This document shows, in pieces, positions 10,536 to 19,789 of a DNA stretch of 64,000 nucleotides. Source of the stretch: Derxia lacustris. Its GTDB lineage: Bacteria > Pseudomonadota > Gammaproteobacteria > Burkholderiales > Burkholderiaceae_E. The notes beneath the pieces are model-generated. The model did not search any database. It saw only the letters and a list, made by a program, of their open reading frames with translations, and had not been told where the DNA came from. How positions within the stretch are numbered: position 1 is the first letter of the stretch; every line of letters starts with the position of its first letter. Both the position numbers and the translations under genes were made by a program. Location: contig NZ_MUHU01000031.1 of NCBI RefSeq assembly GCF_002105195.1, forward strand, positions 62,001 through 126,000, in the 5' to 3' direction.

Positions 10536-11486
10536 GTGAAGACGATTTATTGCTATCCATTTACCGAAATAAACAATCAGTATGTCAACAAGAACATAGA
10601 GATATGGCGTCGGCTGGGTTACGCGGTCGAGGCATGCCCGAAATGGCCGTGGAATGCAAGATTCGGCCGCCGCAGCCAGAAGATCGTGATTCTCAACTGG
10701 TTCGAGGATTGGATGCTGAACAATCCCAGGCCGCAATGGGTGTCGGTTGTGCGTGCCTTGCTGTCGGTGCTGACCTATCGCGTGATGGCAGGCCGCCTGA
10801 TCTGGGTGCGGCACAATTTCAAGCCGCATTTCCTGCCGCAAAGCACTCCGGCACATGCTGCAATGCTCAAGATGCTGGCATTCTTTTCCGACGTGACGGT
10901 GACTCATCGAGAGGTGTCATCGATTCGCTCGCAGGTGGTGCCGCATCCCTTGATGTCGATGCCAGAAAATGCAACCAATGGCAGTCGCGATATTCCCTTC
11001 CTGTGGTTTGGGGCAATTCACAAATACAAGCAGCTCGACCAGTTGCTGCTCGAATGGCCGCGTGAAAAGCCCTTGCTGATTCTCGGGCGTGCGCGCGATG
11101 CCGAACTCATCGAGACCATCGAGCGGACGATCCGTGATCGAAATCTCGATGTCGTCTGGAAGAATGCCTATGTGCCGGATGAAGAGCTCGACGAATCATT
11201 GAGCCGGACCCAATGCGTGATTCTTGCGCATGCCGACAATACGATGATCGTTTCGGGCGCGTATTTCCATGCGGTATCGCGCGGCGCCAATGTGCTGCTG
11301 GCCGAAAGCGGGTTTTCGCGCGCGGTTGCCTCCGGGCATCCGGGGGTCACGGCTTATGCCGCTGGCCAATTGGCGCAGGCACTGGCGCAATGGACTGTCG
11401 TTCCGGCGGCTCAGGTCATGCAGGAAGCCGAGCGGCGTTATGGCGATGCCGCATGCGCCGCGGCCTGGCAGCAGGTCTTCGATTGA
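10536..11486 (+). CDS. glycosyltransferase, GT-B type
   Basis: Read from GTG at 10536 (GGGAA 7 bases upstream) the product is VKTIYCYPFTEINNQYVNKN onward, 316 residues. A TTG at 10425 would add 37 residues of no clear character. The N-terminal half shows IWRRLGYAVEACPKWPW and VRHNFKPHFLP. The C-terminal half shows PFLWFGAIHKYKQLDQLLLE, PLLILGRA, VVWKNAYVPDEELDESL and VILAHADNTMIVSGAYFHAVSRGANVL, the usual nucleotide-sugar-binding layout. Cytosolic or membrane-peripheral. It is divergent from the 8891-10051 gene and convergent with the homocysteine methyltransferase, so it forms the right half of the low-GC island that parts the methionine synthase genes. Donor and acceptor are unknown. Confidence 0.75.
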   Translation: MKTIYCYPFTEINNQYVNKNIEIWRRLGYAVEACPKWPWNARFGRRSQKIVILNWFEDWMLNNPRPQWVSVVRALLSVLTYRVMAGRLIWVRHNFKPHFLPQSTPAHAAMLKMLAFFSDVTVTHREVSSIRSQVVPHPLMSMPENATNGSRDIPFLWFGAIHKYKQLDQLLLEWPREKPLLILGRARDAELIETIERTIRDRNLDVVWKNAYVPDEELDESLSRTQCVILAHADNTMIVSGAYFHAVSRGANVLLAESGFSRAVASGHPGVTAYAAGQLAQALAQWTVVPAAQVMQEAERRYGDAACAAAWQQVFD

Positions 11487-11588
11487 CGCAATTGGCCGAA
11501 TCGGCATTGCGCCGAGAGAAATGAGGGAAGGCGGCTTTGGCGCTTGATCCTGGGTGCGAGGGCGCCGGTTGTTTCCGGCGTCTCGCGT

Positions 11589-12635
11589 TCAGCGGGTGTG
11601 AATGACCGCCCGCGGCGCCACGCCCTTCACCGCGGCCGCAATCGCCGCGATGTGCGCCGGCGTGGTGCCGCAGCAGCCGCCGGCAATGTTCACGAAGCCG
11701 GCTTCGGCAAATTCCTTCAGCAGCCGCGCCGTGATGTCGGGCGTCTCGTCGAAGCCGGTGTCGCTCATCGGATTGGGCAGGCCGGCATTGGGATACACGC
11801 AGACGTGCGTGTCGGCGATCTTGCTCAGCTCGGCGATGTAGGGCCGCATCAGCGCCGCGCCGAGCGCGCAGTTGAGACCGATGGTGATCGGCCGCGCATG
11901 CAGCACCGAATGCCAGAAGGCCGCGACGGTCTGGCCCGAAAGAATGCGCCCCGACGCATCGGTGACCGTGCCCGAAATCATGATCGGCAGCCGCGCGCCG
12001 CGTTCCTCGAACAGCTGGTCGATGGCGAACAGCGCCGCCTTGGCGTTGAGCGTGTCGAAGATGGTTTCGACCAGAAACAAATCCGCACCGCCGTCCCACA
12101 GACCGCGCGCCTGTTCGTGATAGGCGGCGACCAGCTCGTCGAAGCTGACGTTGCGCGCGCCCGGGTCGTTCACGTCGGGCGAGATCGAGGCGGTCTTGGG
12201 CGTGGGGCCGAGCGCGCCGGCCACGAAGCGCGGCTGGTCGGGCGTGGAGAACTTGTCGGCGGCGGCGCGCGCAATCCTGGCGGCGGCCAGGTTCATCTCG
12301 TAGGCCAGGTCGGCCATGTGGTAGTCGGCCTGGGCCACCGAGGTGGCGCCGAAGGTGTTGGTCTCGATCAGGTCGGCGCCGGCGGCCAGATATTGCTCAT
12401 GGATCTCGCCGATGACCTGCGGCTGGGTCAGCACCAGCAGATCGTTGTTGCCCTTGAGGAAGAGCTGCTTGCCGGCTTCGAGGTCGGCCGGCTGCCAGCT
12501 GGCAAAGCGCTCGCCGCGATAGGCCGCCTCGTCGAGCTTGTAGCGCTGGATCATCGTGCCCATCGCGCCATCGAGGACGAGGATGCGGCGCGACATGGCG
12601 TCGGCAAGGCGGGCGGCGAGGTCGGGAGCGGTCAT
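11589..12635 (-). CDS. metH: methionine synthase, homocysteine-binding subunit
   Basis: A 348-residue homocysteine S-methyltransferase domain: [17 protein letters not shown] at the N-terminus, [15 protein letters not shown] with the first zinc-site region, [12 protein letters not shown], and the paired zinc-ligand cysteines in [13 protein letters not shown] near the end. It corresponds to the first domain of full-length MetH and must work with the 911-residue protein at 5932-8667. Both are on the minus strand, but 2.9 kb of unrelated sequence lies between them. Its stop faces the stop of a plus-strand glycosyltransferase about 100 bases away. A TAGAAT box lies 58-63 bases upstream of the ATG. 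Confidence 0.93.
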   Translation of the reverse strand: MTAPDLAARLADAMSRRILVLDGAMGTMIQRYKLDEAAYRGERFASWQPADLEAGKQLFLKGNNDLLVLTQPQVIGEIHEQYLAAGADLIETNTFGATSVAQADYHMADLAYEMNLAAARIARAAADKFSTPDQPRFVAGALGPTPKTASISPDVNDPGARNVSFDELVAAYHEQARGLWDGGADLFLVETIFDTLNAKAALFAIDQLFEERGARLPIMISGTVTDASGRILSGQTVAAFWHSVLHARPITIGLNCALGAALMRPYIAELSKIADTHVCVYPNAGLPNPMSDTGFDETPDITARLLKEFAEAGFVNIAGGCCGTTPAHIAAIAAAVKGVAPRAVIHTR

Positions 12636-12692
12636 GGCTGGGGCGATGCGTGAAGGCGAGGGCGGTGCCGGCGGCGCCGGGACGGGTCGGCG

Positions 12693-12698
12693 ATTCTA
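12693..12698 (-). promoter_or_regulatory. candidate -10 box for the homocysteine methyltransferase gene
   Basis: The minus strand reads TAGAAT within CTAGAATCGC, 58 bases before the ATG at 12635. The same CTAGAATCGC string precedes the SET-domain gene at 45284-45289. No matching -35 box is visible, so this is a weak call based on position and recurrence. Confidence 0.3.
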
Positions 12699-12717
12699 GC
12701 GGCCGGGCCTGAAATGG

Positions 12718-12753
12718 CACCGCCCGCCGGGTCTTGCGACGCGGCGGGCGGTG
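12718..12753 (-). terminator. 12-bp perfect hairpin after DUF3567 gene
   Basis: CACCGCCCGCCG (12718-12729) pairs with CGGCGGGCGGTG (12742-12753) across a 12-base loop. On the minus strand it follows the DUF3567 stop and is trailed by only CATTTC, so the T tract is poor. It probably ends the DUF3567 transcript before the homocysteine methyltransferase promoter. Confidence 0.5.
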
Positions 12754-12811
12754 TGGGCCCGTCATCAGGGACAGGGCCGTCGCGGGCTGGGACGCCCGCG
12801 GAGCTTCGCGC

Positions 12812-13093
12812 TCAGTGCAGCGCGACCGGCTGGGCCATGATCGGCTTGAAGCGGCCCAGGAATTCGTCGATGTCGTCCATGGTCGGCTCGCTCGCGATGA
12901 GCTGGTCGACGTCGCGGCGGAAGCGTTCGGCCATCGCGCCGGCGAGGTAGATCTCGCGCCGTCCGACCTTGTCCATGATTTCGTAGCCGCCGAGCTTGCG
13001 CACTTCGGGCGCGCCCTCGACGGGCTGCGGATCGGCGGCGCCGAGCGCGAACTCGACGACGCAATACAGATCGCTGTTGTAGATGAGGTTCAT
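12812..13093 (-). CDS. DUF3567 family protein
   Basis: A 93-residue protein starting MNLIYNSDLYCVVEFALG, with GGYEIMDKVGRREIYLAGAM, AERFRRDVDQLI and the ending IMAQPVALH. This matches the DUF3567 family, which I know only from Burkholderiales-type betaproteobacteria, so the gene is a useful taxonomic marker. The ATG at 13093 has GGGAG 5 bases upstream; a further in-frame ATG at 13105 is less well placed. Function unknown, no membrane segment, acidic overall. Single-gene transcript between a hairpin and the CobW-like fragment. Confidence 0.85.
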   Translation of the reverse strand: MNLIYNSDLYCVVEFALGAADPQPVEGAPEVRKLGGYEIMDKVGRREIYLAGAMAERFRRDVDQLIASEPTMDDIDEFLGRFKPIMAQPVALH

Positions 13094-13187
13094 GCGGACT
13101 CCCATGACCCGAGGGTCGAATTCAGGTGGGTCATTGCCTGTGTTACGGCCTAGATGCGGCTAGCTTGAACCGCTTCAACCCCGCGCC

Positions 13188-13544
13188 TCAAAGGGGTGGA
13201 CAGGGCTGGCGCATGACGTTTGCGTGATTGCGCAACTCCGGGCCCGCAAGCAGGTCGAGCACGGCGCCCAGATGGGCGGCGTCGGCGATGACCAGCGCGA
13301 TGCGGTCGGGCCGGCCGCGCAGCAGCCGCGTGAGCGCGACGCGCAGCGCCATGCGGCCGCTGCAACAGGCGCAGCCGGCAATGGCGTGAAGCTGGGAGTC
13401 GCTGCCGACGGCGTCGGCGATGTCGGACGGTGCGGCGAGCGCGCCGTCGAAGAGGAAGGTCCAGCGCTGGCCCGGCGGGCGGGCGCGCCAGTCGGCAAGC
13501 AGCGGGCCGGTTTCGGCCCGCGTGTACAGCGCGACTGGCGTCAG
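13188..13544 (-). CDS. small CobW/COG0523-like protein lacking the P-loop
   Basis: An open frame of 118 residues follows the response-regulator gene directly. It contains FLFDGALAAPSDIADAVGSD, then IAGCACCSGRMALRVALTRL and DRIALVIADAAHLGAVLDLL. The GCACCSG segment and what follows resemble the metal-binding CxCC region and helix of CobW-type GTPases, but the Walker A and B regions of that family are absent. It therefore cannot be a working GTPase on its own. No ATG, GTG or TTG occurs before the conserved part. The only plausible start is a CTG at 13544 that overlaps the upstream TGA (CTGA). It ends the long run that begins with def. It may be a non-nucleotide-binding adaptor or a relic. Confidence 0.55.
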   Translation of the reverse strand: MTPVALYTRAETGPLLADWRARPPGQRWTFLFDGALAAPSDIADAVGSDSQLHAIAGCACCSGRMALRVALTRLLRGRPDRIALVIADAAHLGAVLDLLAGPELRNHANVMRQPCPPL

Positions 13545-14347
13545 GACTTGCTGCCGCCGAGCGCGGCGTACTTCAGCTCGCCGGCGAGGCCGTCGTCATA
13601 GCCGCCACGATCGGCGGCGGCATTGGCCGCCTCGCGCGCGGCGCCGATGCGGCGGGTGCCGCGGCCAAGCTCCACGCCCAGCTGCTTGAGCTTGCGGTAC
13701 AGGTGGGTGCGTTCGAGTCCGGTGCGCTCGGCCACGCGCGTCATGCTGCCGTGCTCCTTGGCCAGGTGATGCTCGAAGTAGAGCCGCTCGAACTCGTCGC
13801 GCGCATCGCGCAGCGGCTGATCGAGATTGACCAGCGGCGCGGCCTCGACCGGCAGGCTCGGCGAGATGCTGCGCGGCAGCGGCACGCTCGCCTGCGATTC
13901 GAGCTGCACCGAGCCGCTCGGCACCGTGCCCAGCTGCACCGGCGCGAGCGCCGATTGCGCCGGATGCGCGATGCGCAGCATCTGGCCGCGCTGCAATCCC
14001 TTCTGTACCGCCGCCAGCAGTTTTTGCATGGTGACGGGCTTTTCCAGGAAATCGAGTGCGCCGTAGCGGGTTGCCTCGACCGCGGTATCGATGGTGGCGT
14101 GACCGCTCATCATGATGACCGGCATGGTCAGCAGCTGCTGCGCGCCCCACTCCTTGAGCAGGGTGACGCCATCGCACTCGGGCATCCAGATGTCGAGCAA
14201 GACGAGGTCGATGCGCTCTTCCTGCCGGATGTCGCGCGCCCGGGCGGCGTTCTCGGCGGTGAACACAACGTGGCCTTCGTCACCGAGAATTTCCGACAGC
14301 AGTTCGCGGATTCCGATTTCGTCGTCCACGACAAGAATGTTGGCCAT
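13541..14347 (-). CDS. NtrX-like response regulator without AAA+ domain
   Basis: A 268-residue protein with a receiver domain (ILVVDDE at 4-10, phosphoacceptor Asp52 in LVLLDIWMPECDG, switch Lys in FLEKPV). A Pro/Val-rich linker follows, then a C-terminal Fis-type helix-turn-helix (EHGSMTRVAERTGLERTHLYRKLKQLG). The sigma-54-activating ATPase of canonical NtrX is missing, and the name 'ActR/NtrX short form' suits it. This short form is common beside NtrY-like kinases in betaproteobacteria. It should be phosphorylated by the kinase encoded just upstream (stop at 14408) and bind DNA as a dimer. Targets are unknown. Confidence 0.88.
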   Translation of the reverse strand: MANILVVDDEIGIRELLSEILGDEGHVVFTAENAARARDIRQEERIDLVLLDIWMPECDGVTLLKEWGAQQLLTMPVIMMSGHATIDTAVEATRYGALDFLEKPVTMQKLLAAVQKGLQRGQMLRIAHPAQSALAPVQLGTVPSGSVQLESQASVPLPRSISPSLPVEAAPLVNLDQPLRDARDEFERLYFEHHLAKEHGSMTRVAERTGLERTHLYRKLKQLGVELGRGTRRIGAAREAANAAADRGGYDDGLAGELKYAALGGSKS

Positions 14348-14407
14348 GTAATTAGATCCTGCCGACTCTCCCGCTGCCGTCGGCGCGAGACGGCGGGGAA
14401 AACTGAA

Positions 14408-16738
14408 TCAAGACTGCGCAACCGCGAGTCTGGTGAAAAACAAGGTCACGATCGCGCCGCCGCTGTCGGCATTGCCGGCCTCGATGCGGGCGCCGTGCTC
14501 CTCCGCGATCTTGCGGACGATGGCGAGTCCGAGGCCGGTGCCGCGCGGCTTGTTGGTGACGTAAGGCTCGAAGATGCGCGCCGCGATTCGGGGATTGAAA
14601 CCGGTTCCCCTGTCACGGACCTGAAGCCTGACGCCCAACTTTTCAGCCCGGTCGGACGCGGCGAATTGTAGCGCCTCGGTTTTCACCACGATATGCGCCC
14701 CGTCGTCGCCCGGCTGGACGGGGATCGGGCCCGATTCGGCGACCCGCGCGGCGACCGCGTCCTGGGCGTTCTGCAGCAGGTTGTGGATGACCTGGCGCAG
14801 CTGGCCGGCGTCGCCGAGGATGGGCGGCAGGTCGGGCGCCAGCTCGAAGCGCGCCTCGACGCCGCCGTAGAGCGCGGCCACCTCCTCGATGAGCCGGTTG
14901 AGATCGACGGCGGCCAGCGTGGTCGGCGGCAGCCGGGCGTATTCGCGGAACTCGTCGACCATGTGCTTGAGCGCCGCCACCTGGGTGACGATGGTGCGCG
15001 CGCCCTTGCTGAGCACGGCGGCATCCTCGGGGCCGAGCTTGGCGGCGAGCTTGTGCTCCAGCCGCTCGGCCGAGAGCTGGATCGGCGTGAGCGGATTCTT
15101 GATCTCGTGCGCGAGCCGCCGGGCCACCTCGCCCCAGGCCAGCGCGCGCTGGGCCGAGAGCATGTCGGAGATGTCGTCGAACACCATCACCAGCAGCGTG
15201 CCGTCGGCGGTGACGAGGCGCGAGCCGCGCGCCAGCAGCGCGAGGTCGGGCGCGCCGTCGCGCTCGATCTGGAATTGCGCCTGCCAGGGCTCGCGGCTGT
15301 CGGCGGCGGCGAAGGCGTCGCGCACGCCGTCGGCGATGCGGTCGAGCACCGGCAGCGCCAGCAGCGCGGTGCCGATGCGCAGGCTGAGCGGCGTGCCGAC
15401 GATGGTCTCGGCGGCGGGGTTGGCGCTCATCAGCCGCAGCCGTTCGTCGAACACCAGCACGCCGGCCGAGATGTTGGCGAGCAGGCTCGACAGATAGGCG
15501 TTGGCACGCGCGAGTTCGGCTTCGCGCGCGTCGACGGCGGCGCGGGCGTCGGCGAGCTGGGCCGTCATCTGGTTGAAGGATTGGGTGAGCGCGGCGATCT
15601 CGTCGCGCGTGCCGGGCTCGGGCAGCGGCGTGAAATCACCCTCGGCGACGGCGCGCGTGCCTTCGGCCAGCGCGGCGAGCGGGCGCGCGAAGCGATTGGC
15701 CAGCACCAGCGCCGACACCATCGCCGCGAAGGCTGCGAGCAGCACGGTGAGCGTGAGCGCCACGGTGTAGACCTTGCCGAGGCCTTCGCGCGCCAGCGCC
15801 AGCTCGCGGTAGTCCTGGTACACGGCGGTGACCGCCTTGGCGTTGTCGGCCAGGCTGTCGGGCACCAGCTGCACGATCTGCAAGTAAACGTCGTCGGCCG
15901 GCGCGGCGAACTGGGCGCCGGCGCTGGCCGGCACCGGCACGATGACGCGCAGCCGCAGCGGCTGGGCCGCGCCGTCGGCCGGATCGTCGCCCTCGATGGT
16001 CGACAGCGTGGGCGCGACGCGCAGCCGGGCCAGGGTTTCGCGCGCGGGCAGGTCGGGCGCCAGTAGCAGACCGCCGCCGGCCGTGGCCAGCACCCGGCCG
16101 CTGGCGGTGAACAGCACCGCATCGGCGGCCTGGGTCTGGTCGCGCAGCCGGCTCAGCAGGGCGGCGCGGCCCGAGACCGAGGCGTCGGCCAGCTCCAGCG
16201 CCGCGTCGTGCGCCTTGTTGACCAGATCGCTGCGCAGCGCATCGAGCGAGGCCTGGCCGAGCCGCACGCCGGCCTCGAGTGCGCTGTCGACCCGCACGTT
16301 GAACCACGACTCCAGGCTGCGCGCCAGAAACTGCACCGACACGGTGTAGATGAGCACGCCCGGCAGCACGCCGACCAGCCCGAGCGTGAGCGCCATGCGC
16401 GCCATCAGCCGCGCGCCGAAGCGGCGCCGCCGATGGCGCTGCCAGAGCCGGAAGCCGAGCCACACCACCGCCGCCGCCAGCACCGCCAGCAGCCCCAGGT
16501 TGGCGTAGAGCAGCGTCGTGTAGTTGCGGTTGAAGAAGGCGGAGTTGGACGCCGCCGTCACATACAGAAAAAAGATCACGCCGCCGAAGCCGGCGAAGGC
16601 CACGCTCAGATAGCGCAGCGTGCGGCGCCGCTTGGCGGCGCGGGCGGCGCGCCGGGCCGGATCGTCGGCCTTGGGATCGGGCGGTGGCGTGTCGGCCGGC
16701 GGGCGGGCCGGAACGGGCGTGGGCGCGGCGGGCGGCAT
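14408..16738 (-). CDS. ntrY: NtrY-like membrane sensor histidine kinase
   Basis: A 776-residue inner-membrane kinase. After a Pro-rich basic N-terminus come hydrophobic segments LSVAFAGFGGVIFFLYVTA, ANLGLLAVLAAAVVWLG and ALTLGLVGVLPGVLIYTV, a periplasmic region and another segment LTLTVLLAAFAAMVSALVLA. HAMP, PAS (around LSSLLANISAGVLVFDE), the phosphorylated His in RRLAHEIKNPLTPIQLSAER and the ATPase box GTGLGLAIVRKIAEEHGA follow. I chose ATG at 16738 over an in-frame GTG at 16774 because it follows the DUF4390 stop by 8 bases. Partner of the regulator at 13541. In relatives NtrYX responds to nitrogen, redox or envelope state; the signal here cannot be read. Confidence 0.9.
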   Translation of the reverse strand: MPPAAPTPVPARPPADTPPPDPKADDPARRAARAAKRRRTLRYLSVAFAGFGGVIFFLYVTAASNSAFFNRNYTTLLYANLGLLAVLAAAVVWLGFRLWQRHRRRRFGARLMARMALTLGLVGVLPGVLIYTVSVQFLARSLESWFNVRVDSALEAGVRLGQASLDALRSDLVNKAHDAALELADASVSGRAALLSRLRDQTQAADAVLFTASGRVLATAGGGLLLAPDLPARETLARLRVAPTLSTIEGDDPADGAAQPLRLRVIVPVPASAGAQFAAPADDVYLQIVQLVPDSLADNAKAVTAVYQDYRELALAREGLGKVYTVALTLTVLLAAFAAMVSALVLANRFARPLAALAEGTRAVAEGDFTPLPEPGTRDEIAALTQSFNQMTAQLADARAAVDAREAELARANAYLSSLLANISAGVLVFDERLRLMSANPAAETIVGTPLSLRIGTALLALPVLDRIADGVRDAFAAADSREPWQAQFQIERDGAPDLALLARGSRLVTADGTLLVMVFDDISDMLSAQRALAWGEVARRLAHEIKNPLTPIQLSAERLEHKLAAKLGPEDAAVLSKGARTIVTQVAALKHMVDEFREYARLPPTTLAAVDLNRLIEEVAALYGGVEARFELAPDLPPILGDAGQLRQVIHNLLQNAQDAVAARVAESGPIPVQPGDDGAHIVVKTEALQFAASDRAEKLGVRLQVRDRGTGFNPRIAARIFEPYVTNKPRGTGLGLAIVRKIAEEHGARIEAGNADSGGAIVTLFFTRLAVAQS

Positions 16739-16746
16739 CGGCAGGC

Positions 16747-17406
16747 TCAGGCCACGAAGTCGAAGCGGGTCCACTCCGACGCGATGTGCCAGTCGCGCCC
16801 GGTGATGGCGTTGAGCTGGAACGGCTTGGGCAGCTGGCCCTGGTCGAGCCGCAGCCGCAGCGCCGCCGAGTAGCGTTCGCCGTGGCGCAGCAGGCTTGCA
16901 TCGCCGAGCCGCCAGTCGCGCACCCGGCCGAGCGTGCGCAGCGCTTCTTCGAGCGTGTCGAAGCGCAGCGTGAGCGCGCCATGGCCGGGCGCCGCCGCGC
17001 CGACGCCGAGCCGGTATTGCCGCGTCATGGCGTTGTAGGACAGGCGGCTGGCGAGCTGGGCCGACACCACGGTCTGGTCGAGCCAGTACCAGCGCCGCCG
17101 GGTCACTTCAAGTTCGGTGATGAACCACAGCGCGAGGCCGCGCTGCACCGCCTCGACCAGCACCGGCGTCAGCTCGACGTCGTGCTCGCTTTGCAGCACC
17201 CAGCCGTCTTCGAGCAGCTCGATGCGCGCCAGCCGGTTCTCGATGCCGTCGGCGCGCGCCGGCTGCGCCAGCCCGAGCCCGCCGGCCAGCGCCGGCAGCG
17301 CGATCAGCGCGCGCAAGGCGCGGCGCCGGCCGGGCTGGGCCGGTTCATTCGCCGCCCGACGGCGCGCGCTTCTGGAGCAGCGCGTAATAAAAGCCGTCGT
17401 GGTCAT
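16747..17406 (-). CDS. DUF4390 family exported protein
   Basis: The conserved part runs from GIENRLARIELLEDGWVLQS to TGRDWHIASEWTRFDF and includes WFITELEVTRRRWYWLD and SYNAMTRQYRLG. This is the DUF4390 pattern that habitually sits between rsmB and the NtrY-like kinase. Before it is a hydrophobic stretch ALRALIALPALAGGLGLAQ with ARA as likely cleavage site, so it is probably exported to the periplasm. ATG at 17406 overlaps rsmB by 62 bases and gives a long leader; a TTG at 17316 would give a shorter signal peptide. A periplasmic partner for the NtrY sensor domain is an attractive guess from context only. Confidence 0.8.
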   Translation of the reverse strand: MTTTAFITRCSRSARRRAANEPAQPGRRRALRALIALPALAGGLGLAQPARADGIENRLARIELLEDGWVLQSEHDVELTPVLVEAVQRGLALWFITELEVTRRRWYWLDQTVVSAQLASRLSYNAMTRQYRLGVGAAAPGHGALTLRFDTLEEALRTLGRVRDWRLGDASLLRHGERYSAALRLRLDQGQLPKPFQLNAITGRDWHIASEWTRFDFVA

Positions 17407-18838
17407 CGGACTGTGCAGGGGCGGTGTTGGCGGTGGGGAGCAGCTGGCCCGGAGCGGGCAGGACGCTGGCGTCGGGATGACGGTCGAGGAAGCGCTGAAG
17501 CTGGCGCTCGCCTTCCTGCGGGAAGACGGAGCAGGTGGAGAAAACGAATCTACCACCCGGTTTCAGCAGCGGCCAAAGCGCGTCGAGGATGCCGGCGGCG
17601 AGTGTTGCGAGCTGGTCGACATCGGCTTCGCGGCGCAGCCAGCGGATGTCGGCATGGCGCCGCACGATGCCGCTGGCGGTGCAGGGCACGTCGGCCAGGA
17701 TGCGGTCGAACGGCCGGCCGTCCCACCAGTCGGCCGGGCGGTCGGCGCTGGCGGCGCGGGTCTGCGCGCGACGGCCGAGGCGGGCGAGGTTTTCCTCCAC
17801 GCGGGCCAGGCGCTCGGGATCGATGTCGAGCGCGAGCAGCTCGCAGTCGGCCAGCTCCAGCAGGTGCGCGGTCTTGCCGCCGGGCGCGGCGCAGGCGTCG
17901 AGCACGCGCTCGCCGGGCTGCGGATCGAGCAGCGGCGCGGCCAGTTGGGCGCCGGCGTCCTGCACCGACACGGCGCCGCTTTCAAAGCCGGGCAGGGCGG
18001 CGACGCCGACCGGATGCTGCAAGCGGATCGCGCCCGGCGCGGTGGCGAGTGCCTCGGCGCCGATGCCGGCTTCGGCCAGCCGCGCCAGATAGGCGTCGCG
18101 CGTGCCTTGCGACAGGTTGACGCGCAGCGTCATCGGCGGCGGCAGCAGGCCGGCGTCGGCGATGGCCTGCCAGCGTTCGGGATAGGCGCCGCGCAGCCGG
18201 TCGAGCCACCAGCGCGGCAGGTTCCAGCGCGCTTCGGGGCGCTGGCGGGCGGCGTCGAGCAGCGCCGCGCGTTCGCGCAGAAAGCGCCGCAGCACCGCGT
18301 TGACGAAGCCGCGCTCGCCGGGCTTGGCGGCTTCGACCGTCTGGTCGACCAGGGTGTGCTCGGCATAGGGCGCGTCGGCCTGCACCGCGAGCGCGAGCGC
18401 CACGACCAGCAGCTCGCGCAGCTCGGCCGGCGGGCGGCGGCTGGCGAGGCGGTCGATCAGGCCGTCGGCCAGACCGCGCTCGCGCATGGTGCGATAGGCG
18501 ATGTCCTGCACCGCGCCGCGCGCGGCGGCATCGAGCCGGGCTTCGACCACCAGCGCGGCGAGCGCCTGCGGCAGCGCGCTGCCGGCGCGCACGGCGGTCG
18601 AGATCTGCGCCGCGAGCGCGATCTGGCCGGCCAGTGTGCCGGGATTCACCGCCGCGCTGATGCGCGCGCGGCCAGCCTCGGCGGCGGTCGGGCGATGCGC
18701 TCGGGCGGCCGGCGCGCGGGCGGTGCCGGATTGGCCGTCCGAAGACGACAAGCCCGCGGAATTCGCGGGCTGATGGGGCTTGCGATGTGCCGGGCGGCGC
18801 GCTTGCGCGGCCCGGGCGGGTGGGCGCTGGGTACTCAA
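17345..18838 (-). CDS. rsmB: 16S rRNA (cytosine-967-C5)-methyltransferase
   Basis: Methylates C967 of 16S rRNA using S-adenosylmethionine. It has a NusB-like N-terminal domain (about residues 60-200), then the catalytic part: [20 protein letters not shown] (AdoMet binding), [20 protein letters not shown] (catalytic and DxPC cysteine) and [12 protein letters not shown]. The length of 497 is slightly above the family norm because of a basic, low-complexity N-terminus. The start is a TTG overlapping the htpX stop (TTGA); no better upstream start exists in frame. Confidence 0.93.
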   Translation of the reverse strand: MSTQRPPARAAQARRPAHRKPHQPANSAGLSSSDGQSGTARAPAARAHRPTAAEAGRARISAAVNPGTLAGQIALAAQISTAVRAGSALPQALAALVVEARLDAAARGAVQDIAYRTMRERGLADGLIDRLASRRPPAELRELLVVALALAVQADAPYAEHTLVDQTVEAAKPGERGFVNAVLRRFLRERAALLDAARQRPEARWNLPRWWLDRLRGAYPERWQAIADAGLLPPPMTLRVNLSQGTRDAYLARLAEAGIGAEALATAPGAIRLQHPVGVAALPGFESGAVSVQDAGAQLAAPLLDPQPGERVLDACAAPGGKTAHLLELADCELLALDIDPERLARVEENLARLGRRAQTRAASADRPADWWDGRPFDRILADVPCTASGIVRRHADIRWLRREADVDQLATLAAGILDALWPLLKPGGRFVFSTCSVFPQEGERQLQRFLDRHPDASVLPAPGQLLPTANTAPAQSDDHDGFYYALLQKRAPSGGE

Positions 18839-19695
18839 GCCGGGTAGACCCCGCTGCGCTGCATTTCCATGAGGCGCGCGATGCGTTCCTCGGTGGACGG
18901 GTGGGTGCTGAACAGGCCGGACAGCCCGCCGCCCGAGAGCGGATTCATGATCATCATCTGCGCTGTCTCCGGATGCGCTTCGGTGGTCTGGAGCGGCATG
19001 CCCTGGGCATACCGATGGATTTTTTCGAGGGCGGCGGCCAGCGCCTGCGGATCGCCGCTGATCTCGGCGCCGCCCCGGTCGGCTTCGAATTCGCGCGCGC
19101 GGCTGATCGCCATCTGGATCAGGCTGGCGGCGATCGGCGCCAGGAACATCACCAGGATGCCGGCGATCGGGTTGGTCGGCCGGCCTTCATGGTCGCGCCC
19201 GCCGAAGAACACCGCGAAGTTGGCCAGCATCGAGATCGCGCCGGCCATGGTGGCGCTGACCGTGCTGATGAGAATGTCGCGGTGCTGCACATGGGCCAGC
19301 TCATGGGCCATCACGCCGCGCAGTTCGCGCTCGGTGAGCACGCTCAGGATGCCGGTGGTCGCGGCGACGGCGGCGTTCTCGGGATCGCGGCCGGTCGCGA
19401 AGGCGTTGGGCGAGGCTTCGTCGATGAGATAGACGCGCGGCATCGGCAGCCCGGCGCGTCCGGCCAGATCGGCCACGATGGCGTAAAAGCGCGGCGCCGA
19501 GGCGGCGTCGACTTCGCGTGCGTTGTACATCTTCAGCACCAGCTGGTCGCTGTACCAGTAGCTGAAGAAGTTCATGCCGACCGCCACGACCAGCGCGATC
19601 AGCATGCCCTGGCGGCCACCCAGCACGGCACCGATCGCCATGAACAGCGCGACGATGCCGGCCATGAGCACGGCGGTCTTCAGGTAATTGAACAT
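18835..19695 (-). CDS. htpX: membrane zinc metalloprotease HtpX
   Basis: A 286-residue inner-membrane M48 peptidase for quality control of membrane proteins. Hydrophobic segments at the N-terminus ([38 protein letters not shown]), zinc site [11 protein letters not shown], two further membrane segments ([38 protein letters not shown]) and the third ligand region [10 protein letters not shown]. Full length. 94 bases separate it from the LysE gene upstream. It is coupled to rsmB downstream by a 4-base overlap. Confidence 0.95.
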   Translation of the reverse strand: MFNYLKTAVLMAGIVALFMAIGAVLGGRQGMLIALVVAVGMNFFSYWYSDQLVLKMYNAREVDAASAPRFYAIVADLAGRAGLPMPRVYLIDEASPNAFATGRDPENAAVAATTGILSVLTERELRGVMAHELAHVQHRDILISTVSATMAGAISMLANFAVFFGGRDHEGRPTNPIAGILVMFLAPIAASLIQMAISRAREFEADRGGAEISGDPQALAAALEKIHRYAQGMPLQTTEAHPETAQMMIMNPLSGGGLSGLFSTHPSTEERIARLMEMQRSGVYPA

Positions 19696-19789
19696 GAGGC
19701 ACTCCTGCGTTGACGGCGCGCGCGGACGGATTTGCGGGCGCCCGCATTAGATGCCGGGCCGCTGGGCGCTTTCAACGTACCGAGTGGTT

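Noticed and set aside
8891..11486. Insertion-sequence-mediated arrival of the glycosyltransferase pair
   Set aside because: No transposase, terminal inverted repeat or target duplication seen at either edge; only composition and gene order support transfer.
16739..16774. GTG at 16774 as start of the NtrY-like kinase
   Set aside because: It would overlap the DUF4390 gene by 28 bases; ATG at 16738 follows its stop by 8 bases and fits better, though the choice is not certain.
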